Of a DNA stretch of 64,000 nucleotides, positions 52,982 through 60,154 are shown piece by piece (position 1 is the first letter of the stretch; every line of letters starts with the position of its first letter). Source of the DNA: Chitinibacter sp. GC72. GTDB lineage: Bacteria; Pseudomonadota; Gammaproteobacteria; Burkholderiales; Chitinibacteraceae. Below the pieces are notes generated by a model, which worked only from the letters and a program-made list of their open reading frames with translations, did no database searches and had not been told where the DNA came from. Location of the stretch: contig NZ_VIRW01000007.1 of the NCBI RefSeq assembly GCF_009760905.1, positions 1-64,000 of the forward strand, in the 5' to 3' direction. The position numbers and the translations under genes were made by a program.

Positions 52982-55900
52982 TTAGAAATACAGCGTCACT
53001 GGCCCTTTATTAATGAACTCGACCCAGCCGCGTGGCACCGGGTAACCGCTAATCACCGGGAAGTAGGCAATAAAGAGCACCGCAGCCACCGCAGCCACCC
53101 CCCATGGCAGGTATTTCACCCACACACGCAGTGGGTTATCGAGCTGCAAACGCTGCAACTGTTGAAGAAGCCACACCAGCGCCAGAATAATAAACGGCAC
53201 TGACGCAAAGAAATGGTAGATAAACACCAGTTTGCGTGGGATCAGCGCCCACGGCAGGAACTGAATCAAGCCTGCGGCAATAATAAAGCTCAAAGCAAAC
53301 AGCTGGCTCTGACTCACGGCAAAACGTTGCACCAAGGATTTGGAGCTTGCCATTGCGAGTCGCCAGCCAATGGCGATCAGGAAGGCCAGCGTACCCAGAT
53401 ACCAGGTCACCGGATTACCAAACGCGCTGATTGACGACACTTTCAGCGGGCCAGTCCACTCGGTACCCGAGTAGTACCACATTGGCTTGAGCATCGTTGG
53501 CCACTCGTACCACATCGAGCTGAACGGATGAGTGGCTTTCAACTGGCTGTGATATTGATACATGCCGGTCTGATTGGCCAACATGCCCGAAATGCCTTGG
53601 CCGGTCGCTTGCATCAGCGGGATATAGGCCGCGGTATAGATCAGCGCCGGAATCACAATAAAGCCCAGCACCGACCAGAGTACGCTTTGCGTCACCCAAT
53701 CGGCATAAGTGCGCTGCCCCGGTAGCTTCGGAGGCAGGCTTTGCGCGACGCGATACTGACGCCACACATTCCAGCAATACAAGAACGCCAGACCCACGCC
53801 GTGATACAGCACGATCCATTTGCTGGCTGCGCCCAGACCAAACATCGTGCCGCACAGCAGCAGTGATTTGAAGTCGGTTTTCCAGTCCTGCGTAGCCGGT
53901 TCCTGCTGCATCCAGCGCAGCATCCAGTACGAGCTGGCCAGAATAAAGAACACGCCGTAGGTATCAATGGTCGCAATTCGTGTTTGCGTAAAGTGCATGA
54001 AATCGAGCGCCAGCAAGCCAGTGGCCAGCAGCGCAAAGTTTTCCGAGCGAAATACTCGGCGCGACAGGCCGAAAAACACCGGCAGCATGGCAATGCCAAA
54101 CACCACGCCCATAAAGCGCCAGCCGAACGGATTCATGCCAAACAGCCAAACGCCAATCGCAATAATGATTTTGCCCAGCGGCGGGTGGGTGTTTTCGGTA
54201 GCATCAATGCCTTGCGAGATTTCCCACGCGCTGCGCGCGTGATACACCTCGTCAAAATACATGCCGTTGTAAGCAGTAGACAGCGTAACTGTTTTGTCCT
54301 GCTCGTCGATCAGCGCCGCCGCGTCGCTCGGCCCCGCCTGCAACACCGGCGTAAGCAAGGCATTTTGCTGGCCACGCACCGCGATCTCGTTCATTTGCAG
54401 CGCGCCGGTACTGAGCCCGATTTTGAAGTAACGCGCAGGCAGATTCACTTCCAGCGGCCGCCAGCGGAATTCGGAAAAGCGGTTGCTGATCACAATCCCT
54501 TTGCCCACCGTCCAGTTCTGGCCATCGGCCGACCATTGCAAGGCGTACTCGCCCTCGCCCAAGCCGTGATGGTATTGCAGCTGGCTCACCTGCTCGATTT
54601 TGCCCAGATCAAACACCGCCCAGTCGCCCGCAGCAGGCGGATTCCAGAATTTTTGCGGCGACTGGCCATTGCCCAGATAGGTAAATGCCGCCACGCTGTA
54701 CGCGGCACAAATCATGGCCAGCGCAGCCCACGCACGGCGGCTGACAGGCGCAAGCGGCTGCTCAACCGGGGGTATAGCTACAAAACCAGCAACTGTATTG
54801 CTACTGGGCTCAATACCTGCCGAGGTATCGCTAAAAACCAGCGCCTGACGATTGCCGCGCAGGAAAATATCGTAGCCAATGCGGAAGGTCTGTACCAGCA
54901 AAGCCACATTCGCCAGCGAGCACACCACCATAAAGAAGCTGCCATTGGGCACCGCAGTGCTATTAAGGCGGGTCAGAATATCGAGCGTGACCAGCGTATT
55001 GACAAAGGTCGTCAAGCTGGCGGCAACGGCCAGCCACAGCACGCGCTTATCGGCAATCACCATAAAGGCGGTCAGGCCCACGAAGGCGGCGGGGAATAAA
55101 TAACGCTCGTGCATTTTGGGGCCGAGCACAAAAAACAGCACATAAATGGCAAACGCGCCAAACAGATAGCGGCCCTCACCTTTGCCCTTGACCACGCCAT
55201 ACACCACCGCCGCCAGCGACGACAGCGTCAGCAGCCACGCCCATTTACCAACGGCCAGCCCCAGGAAAGGCGTGCTATTGGCCAGCCAGTTGCCGTTGAA
55301 CAAGGCGTACAGATTAAACGCATTGATGGTCAGGTAGTCGTAGCTAGCCAGCGTGCCACCGTACAGGCTGAAAATCCACAGTGGTTCGCGCGAAATGGTG
55401 AACGGCAGCGAGAGCAGAATAAAGGTACCAATCGCCGCGCCCAAGGCTTTGAGTTGAACCTTCATATCACCAAAAGTCAGCAAAGCAATCAGCGCAATCG
55501 GGCCCACCAACAAGGCTTGCGGCTTGAAAATCACCGCTGCGGCATACAGAGCCGCCGAGAGCACAATGCGGCGACGCTCCAGCATCAGGAAGGATGCAGC
55601 CAGAATCAGCGTGAAGATGCTGTCCACCTGCCCCCAGAACGTTGAGGTCACAATCGCCAGCGGATTGAACAGCCACAGAATGGCGGCAATCAGCGCAATC
55701 GCGCGCGTCGTATTATCTTTGCGGCCCACCCAGAGCAGAAATAGCGCACCGGCAATATCGGCCAGCATGGCGGGCATTTTCAGCGCGGCCAGAAAGCCGG
55801 GCGTATCGTAGGCCAGACCAAACCAGTTGGCAGCACCGCCAACCAGCCACAAGACGGTGATGTAGCCGGGCGGATAATCGGCAAAATAGCCGGGGCGATA

Positions 55901-56836
55901 AAAGCCTTCGAAACCGCGCTGGTACATATCAAACGCCCACGCGCTGAATGTACCGATGTCATATGAATGCCCGCGATACGCGCCAGCCCAGTAGATTTTG
56001 ATCAGGAAAACCACCAGCACCAGCGCAATCGCTGGCCAGGTTTTGCTCAGCGGGGCAATGCCATCGAGCACGGCGCCAAAGCGCTGATACGCGCCATCGC
56101 GAGCCCGAATCAGCCACGCGACCAGCCCGATATAGCCCAGTGTCACCAGCCAGAGCACCACATTGGCGCTCAGTGCCGAGGGGCTGCCATCGGCAGCGCT
56201 TGCAGCGGGTGCTGCAGCTGGCGGCGGGGTAAAACTGATAATCTGGGTTTTCGAATCCTGCTCGCCCGGCTCGCCTTCCTGCACCGAAATATCGTCAAAC
56301 CAGGCCGTACCTGTGGCCAGGCTGCCATAAAAACCCAGTCGCAAAGCCACTTTGATTTCATTTTGCTCGGGGCCGGTTTTGCCCCAGGCCACCAGCTCCT
56401 GCCAATCCTGATCGCCTTTGATATCGCGCGAGTGATCCATTGCGTCGACAATACTGATATTGGCTCCCACCTTGGCGTCGGCAGCAATGCCCTGTGTTTT
56501 GACCCAGGCCGAGACGCGATACCAGGTATCCGGTTTAACCTTGATCAGCTGGGTCAGCTTGCCATCATCGCCCTGCCCCAGTTGAATCTTGAGTGAAGAT
56601 TTCCCGCTGCGAAACACGCTCTCGTCGCGCGTACCGATGCTTTGCGGCTCGCCTTGCGTCCAGTGATCAAAGGTCCAGCCTGATGCACCGCCCGACGGGC
56701 TGCTCTCTTCCGCTCCCGCATTGCGCGCTAGCTCGGCGTGCGCAGGCAGCGCCAGTACCAGCAAGCAACACCAGCAGGCCAGTAAAAACCGTTGCAGACT
56801 CAGGCGGCCAGCAAATAGCGTGGTAGATATCGACAT
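52982..56836 (-). CDS. Multidomain membrane glycosyltransferase: CBM-like + GT-C + discoidin-like + PMT (GT39)
   Basis: A 1284-residue fusion protein. Order: signal peptide (to about 34); a carbohydrate-binding-like beta domain (about 35-190, ending AWFDDISVQEG); a Pro/Ala linker; a first multi-helix GT-C domain (about 265-660) with SYDIGTFSAWAFDMY, FADYPPGY, WGQVDSI and KMHERYLFP; a linker (about 672-690); a discoidin/F5-8C-like domain (about 720-825: VFDLGKIEQVSQLQ, RYFKIGLSTGALQMNEIAV); then a PMT/GT39 domain (about 850-1284) with the catalytic FDEVYHAR (Asp862-Glu863) and THPPLGK (about 883-889). Both GT-C units probably use polyprenyl-phosphate sugars in the periplasm. The gene is divergent from the gtrB-like donor synthase. 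The linker at 672-690 is encoded by a 49-bp repeat copy. Confidence 0.85.
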   Translation of the reverse strand: MSISTTLFAGRLSLQRFLLACWCCLLVLALPAHAELARNAGAEESSPSGGASGWTFDHWTQGEPQSIGTRDESVFRSGKSSLKIQLGQGDDGKLTQLIKVKPDTWYRVSAWVKTQGIAADAKVGANISIVDAMDHSRDIKGDQDWQELVAWGKTGPEQNEIKVALRLGFYGSLATGTAWFDDISVQEGEPGEQDSKTQIISFTPPPAAAPAASAADGSPSALSANVVLWLVTLGYIGLVAWLIRARDGAYQRFGAVLDGIAPLSKTWPAIALVLVVFLIKIYWAGAYRGHSYDIGTFSAWAFDMYQRGFEGFYRPGYFADYPPGYITVLWLVGGAANWFGLAYDTPGFLAALKMPAMLADIAGALFLLWVGRKDNTTRAIALIAAILWLFNPLAIVTSTFWGQVDSIFTLILAASFLMLERRRIVLSAALYAAAVIFKPQALLVGPIALIALLTFGDMKVQLKALGAAIGTFILLSLPFTISREPLWIFSLYGGTLASYDYLTINAFNLYALFNGNWLANSTPFLGLAVGKWAWLLTLSSLAAVVYGVVKGKGEGRYLFGAFAIYVLFFVLGPKMHERYLFPAAFVGLTAFMVIADKRVLWLAVAASLTTFVNTLVTLDILTRLNSTAVPNGSFFMVVCSLANVALLVQTFRIGYDIFLRGNRQALVFSDTSAGIEPSSNTVAGFVAIPPVEQPLAPVSRRAWAALAMICAAYSVAAFTYLGNGQSPQKFWNPPAAGDWAVFDLGKIEQVSQLQYHHGLGEGEYALQWSADGQNWTVGKGIVISNRFSEFRWRPLEVNLPARYFKIGLSTGALQMNEIAVRGQQNALLTPVLQAGPSDAAALIDEQDKTVTLSTAYNGMYFDEVYHARSAWEISQGIDATENTHPPLGKIIIAIGVWLFGMNPFGWRFMGVVFGIAMLPVFFGLSRRVFRSENFALLATGLLALDFMHFTQTRIATIDTYGVFFILASSYWMLRWMQQEPATQDWKTDFKSLLLCGTMFGLGAASKWIVLYHGVGLAFLYCWNVWRQYRVAQSLPPKLPGQRTYADWVTQSVLWSVLGFIVIPALIYTAAYIPLMQATGQGISGMLANQTGMYQYHSQLKATHPFSSMWYEWPTMLKPMWYYSGTEWTGPLKVSSISAFGNPVTWYLGTLAFLIAIGWRLAMASSKSLVQRFAVSQSQLFALSFIIAAGLIQFLPWALIPRKLVFIYHFFASVPFIILALVWLLQQLQRLQLDNPLRVWVKYLPWGVAAVAAVLFIAYFPVISGYPVPRGWVEFINKGPVTLYF
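54770..54818. repeat. 49-bp palindrome-ended element, copy G (inside the PMT fusion gene)
   Basis: Begins GGGTATAGC and ends CAATACCT at 49-base spacing. It is translated (minus strand) as linker residues about 673-689, between the first GT-C domain and the discoidin-like domain. Confidence 0.55.
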
Positions 56837-57276
56837 GATTCAAACTCGATCAAACAGCGGGGGAAGGTGGCACTATAACGGCTCTATATCCTGACGCCTA
56901 GTTCCTGACATCACATCGGCAGTGCGCAGTTGCAACAAGCCGGAGCCAAATCGGCGTGGCAATTCCTTACAAGCCCAAGAGTGCTGCGGCCTGACACGCC
57001 CATCGCACTGCAACATTCAAATTGCTATATCAGCATCCGCTAAAGCGTTTATTTTCCTAGTGTTGTGGCAAATTTGCCTCAGTCATTTTGCACCTGCAAT
57101 ACCGCCTAGCGAGAGCTGGGGCACAAAGCTTGGCAAGCGGGGTTTTCAATCCAGGCTTGATGATGTAAGGTTAAGCCCAATCGCAATGTAATCGCGAAAA
57201 AACCATAACAAACAGGCCACGTGCCTAGCGCCAACCGAGTGCAAATCAGAGCCTGGAGCGCATGGAGGATGAGACA
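56837..57276. promoter_or_regulatory. Divergent intergenic region of the glycosylation locus
   Basis: About 430 bases between the PMT fusion and gtrB-like genes, AT-richer than the flanking genes. It must contain both promoters, but no strong -35/-10 pair could be assigned by eye. An 89-codon frame (56922-57191) lies inside but has no protein-like features. A TATAGT-like hexamer lies at 56872-56877 on the minus strand. Confidence 0.45.
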
Positions 57277-58239
57277 ATGCAGCAAAGCCCAACACAGCAA
57301 CGCCTGTCCGTAGTAATCCCCTGCTACAACGAAGAGGAAGTGATCGGTGAAACGCTCAAACGCCTGGGCGAATTTCGTGCCACCGTTACTGACCTAGACG
57401 TTGAGTTCATTTTTGTCGACGACGGTAGTAAAGATCGTACTCGCCAATTACTCACCGCCGCCCAGCAAGCCAACCCCGAAATCCGCGTGGTCGGCTTTGC
57501 GCGCAATTTTGGCCACCAGACCGCTGTTACCGCCGGGATTGACGCCGCCAGTGGCGATGCGGTGGTGCTGATCGACGCCGATTTACAAGACCCACCCGAA
57601 GTCATTAGCGAAATGATTGCGCTATGGCGCACCGGCTACCACGTGGTGTATGGCACGCGAGTTGATCGTCCGGGCGAATCGGCATTCAAACTCGTGACCG
57701 CCCGCGCTTTCTATCGCGTCCTCAATCGCCTGTCTGACGTACCGATTCCGCTCGACACGGGTGATTTCCGCCTGATGGATCGCAAAGTCGTTGACGTACT
57801 CAAAGGCATGCCCGAGCGCGACCGCTTTATCCGTGGCATGGTCAGCTGGGTTGGCTTTAGACAGATTGCCCTGCCTTACCGCCGTGCCGAGCGTTTTGCC
57901 GGTGAGAGCAAATATCCGCTGCGCAAAATGGTGCGTTTCGCCACCGACGGCATTATGTCGTTCTCAACCAAGCCGCTGCGACTGGCCGTGACGCTGGGCT
58001 TGCTGTCATCCTTCTTTGCCTTGATCGGCATTATCAACACACTGGTTGTGCGTTTAACCACCGATCACTGGGTGCCGGGCTGGGCCGAGATCATGGTGGC
58101 GATTCTGTTCCTAGGTGGCGTTCAGCTCTTGTGTATCGGGATTCTGGGCGAATACGTTGGCCGCACCTACAACGAAATCAAGCGCCGCCCGCTGTACGTG
58201 GTGCAAGATCGTTTGGGTTTCCCCGACGAGCAGCAATAA
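57277..58239 (+). CDS. GtrB/Dpm1-like polyprenyl-phosphate sugar synthase
   Basis: A 320-residue GT2 enzyme that should transfer a hexose from a nucleotide sugar to undecaprenyl phosphate on the cytoplasmic face. The catalytic domain has VVIPCYNEEEVIGE, FVDDGSKDRT, a DADLQDPPE metal site and a DTGDFRLMDRKV segment; two C-terminal TM helices (about 230-255 and 268-290) anchor it. The ATG at 57277 follows GGAGG by eight bases; an ATG at 57262, also with GGAG, is possible. It supplies donor for the GT-C enzymes around it. A strong terminator follows. Confidence 0.93.
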   Translation: MQQSPTQQRLSVVIPCYNEEEVIGETLKRLGEFRATVTDLDVEFIFVDDGSKDRTRQLLTAAQQANPEIRVVGFARNFGHQTAVTAGIDAASGDAVVLIDADLQDPPEVISEMIALWRTGYHVVYGTRVDRPGESAFKLVTARAFYRVLNRLSDVPIPLDTGDFRLMDRKVVDVLKGMPERDRFIRGMVSWVGFRQIALPYRRAERFAGESKYPLRKMVRFATDGIMSFSTKPLRLAVTLGLLSSFFALIGIINTLVVRLTTDHWVPGWAEIMVAILFLGGVQLLCIGILGEYVGRTYNEIKRRPLYVVQDRLGFPDEQQ

Positions 58240-58240
58240 A

Positions 58241-58276
58241 AACAACCCAGCCTGTCTCAAGGCTGGGTTGTTTTTT
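58241..58276 (+). terminator. Strong terminator after the gtrB-like gene
   Basis: Twelve-base perfect stem AACAACCCAGCC / GGCTGGGTTGTT, 8-base loop, T-run. It separates the donor synthase from the downstream transferase genes. Confidence 0.9.
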
Positions 58277-58293
58277 ACCCACAATACCCATAA

Positions 58294-58342
58294 TGGTATT
58301 GCTCGCCAGACAAAGCAGAGCAATACCGCCAAGCACATACCC
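58294..58342. repeat. 49-bp palindrome-ended element, copy E
   Basis: Begins TGGTATTGC and ends CACATACCC at 49-base spacing, with AATACCC just upstream. It ends three bases before the ribosome site of the next GT-C gene. The string CAATACCGCCAA is shared with copy D. Confidence 0.65.
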
Positions 58343-58356
58343 TCGAAGAGAGCATC

Positions 58357-60129
58357 ATGCCCCCGTCGAACACACTGCTGCGCCATTTCGTTCCGCAGTC
58401 GATCTATCTGATCTTTGCCAGTATTTTCTCCGTTTTTCTGGCCATCGCCTTTTTTGTCGATGCATTCTGGAAAAGCGATACCTGGTTTTCGCGGGGCGAT
58501 CTGCAAATGCTAGGACCACAAAACCCGCTGTTGCAGGCGCTGGGTATTGCGGCGTGGTTTCTGGTTTTATACGGCGCGTGGCGCGTGGCAAAACGCCTGG
58601 ATCAAAGCCGATTTATCCGCCTGATGATTGCCGCGCTGTTTCTGGGCTTTTTTGGCCTGATTAATCTGTTTATTTATTATTTTCCAGTGCATGCGTATGA
58701 CGATGCACTGGTGATCCGCATCGTGGTCGATGATTTATTGCGCGGCAATTTCATTGCGTTTTTCGACACGATGACGCTGGAAAACAAGGCCAAAAATTAT
58801 CTTTACCTGTTTCCATTGCAAGTGCCATTTACGCTCTACACCTACGCCATTCACAGCTTGATTGGTGATAGTTACACCTATACACGCATTATCAATACCG
58901 TCTGGATCACCGGTTGCAGCTATGTGATTTATCAGATTTATTTGCTGTGGCAGCAAAAACGGCATGATTTTTTTGCCGCACTGATTTGCACGACCTTTAT
59001 TCCGTTTATTTTGCTCGGCGCGTGGGTGTATAACGATTTCCCGGCGATTTTCCTCAGCTGCGTATCGATTTACTTTTTTACGCTATGGCAACAGCAAGGC
59101 CGCAAACGCGCAATCATTCTGTGCCTGATTGCACTGGCCTTTGCCAATCTATTTCGCCCGATTGCGCTATTGCTAGCGCTGAGCTTTGCACTGATTATTG
59201 TGCTGCGCTGGATTAAAACCGGCCAACACAAGCCTTATCAAAGGACGAGTGCAAAAGGTTTATGGCAAGGCGTCGAAGCCGCAGACAGTACATCTAGTAC
59301 GACCAGGCGAGACAACGATGCCAGAAAACTTTTGCTTAACTACTTGTGGATTTTGTTTGGGCTATTTATTGCGATTCAAGTACCGCACAAACTCGTCAAC
59401 GGCGCGCTCGCGCTCGGTGGCGTGCCGACCTATAGCGGCGTCAGTACCAGCGCACCCGCGCCTAAATGGATGTGGCTCAATATTGGCTACGACTATAAGC
59501 GGCTTGGCGTGTGGTCGTACAACGAAGCGTACGCGACTTTTGTTAGCGAAGCGCCAATTGACGAAGACGCCGTCAACGCGCTGTTCAAACAGGAAATCGC
59601 CAAGAAATGGCAAGAGATTGGCCTGAGCGGCACGCTGGCTCACTGGGCGAAAAAAACCTATTGGCAATGGACTGAAGGCACTTACCAAGCGGTGTATTAC
59701 GGCATTGGTGATCCGGCCCGCCCCGATTATTTTGCTCACCCCACGGCAGCGACGCAGTTTGCCCATGGCGCGCATGGCGAGACTTTCCGCTACGCAGTGC
59801 GCCGCATTACCCAATTGCAAAACTGGCTGTATTTGTTTGCCGCGACCTGTGTCGTTGTTTTGGCCTTCAAACGCGCCAGCCGCGATCAGGATGCGCAACT
59901 GGATGAAACCCTGCTGCTGTTGGCGTTTTACACGCTGATGGTATTTGGCATGTATATGCTGTGGGAATCCAAATCGCGCTACATCTTATCGAGCACGATT
60001 CCGCTCTTACTGCTGGCCAGCTATGGATTACCGCAATTATTTGCCCGCCTTGAAGCGGCCTTCAAAGCCGCACCCGAGCAACACACCACAATGATTGAGC
60101 CAATCCCCGCAACGGAAACACAAAACTAA
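58357..60129 (+). CDS. GT-C family membrane glycosyltransferase
   Basis: A 590-residue inner-membrane protein with 10 or more hydrophobic helices. The first periplasmic loop has an acidic pair typical of GT-C catalysis (VHAYDDALVIRIVVDDLLRGN). The C-terminal half has MLWESKSRYILSSTIPLL, a motif seen in other GT-C proteins. No specific family is assigned. It is in a run with an acyltransferase-GT fusion, gtrA and another GT-C gene. A predicted cytoplasmic loop (residues about 299-326) is encoded by an in-frame copy of the 82-bp interspersed repeat, which breaks an otherwise hydrophobic protein. Confidence 0.82.
   Translation: MPPSNTLLRHFVPQSIYLIFASIFSVFLAIAFFVDAFWKSDTWFSRGDLQMLGPQNPLLQALGIAAWFLVLYGAWRVAKRLDQSRFIRLMIAALFLGFFGLINLFIYYFPVHAYDDALVIRIVVDDLLRGNFIAFFDTMTLENKAKNYLYLFPLQVPFTLYTYAIHSLIGDSYTYTRIINTVWITGCSYVIYQIYLLWQQKRHDFFAALICTTFIPFILLGAWVYNDFPAIFLSCVSIYFFTLWQQQGRKRAIILCLIALAFANLFRPIALLLALSFALIIVLRWIKTGQHKPYQRTSAKGLWQGVEAADSTSSTTRRDNDARKLLLNYLWILFGLFIAIQVPHKLVNGALALGGVPTYSGVSTSAPAPKWMWLNIGYDYKRLGVWSYNEAYATFVSEAPIDEDAVNALFKQEIAKKWQEIGLSGTLAHWAKKTYWQWTEGTYQAVYYGIGDPARPDYFAHPTAATQFAHGAHGETFRYAVRRITQLQNWLYLFAATCVVVLAFKRASRDQDAQLDETLLLLAFYTLMVFGMYMLWESKSRYILSSTIPLLLLASYGLPQLFARLEAAFKAAPEQHTTMIEPIPATETQN
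59252..59334 (+). repeat. ~83-bp interspersed element inside the GT-C gene
   Basis: Inverted ends CAAAAGGTTT and AAAACTTTTG. The core AAGGCGTCGAAGCCGCAGAC, AGTAC-ATC-TAGTACG and GGCGAGACAACG closely matches an interspersed repeat I know from Neisseria. It is collinear with the element at 31125-31205. Read in frame as WQGVEAADSTSSTTRRDNDA. Confidence 0.7.
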
Positions 60130-60154
60130 AGCGCGGGATGGATGGAGGAAAAAC

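Noticed and set aside
53984-55099. A 371-codon plus-strand frame opposite the PMT fusion
   Set aside because: Antisense shadow of a GC-biased gene; the composition is rich in His, Gln and Arg with no domain, while the opposite frame has clear motifs.
56922-57191. An 89-codon frame in the PMT/gtrB divergent gap
   Set aside because: No ribosome site, no protein-like pattern, and it lies in an AT-rich promoter-type region.
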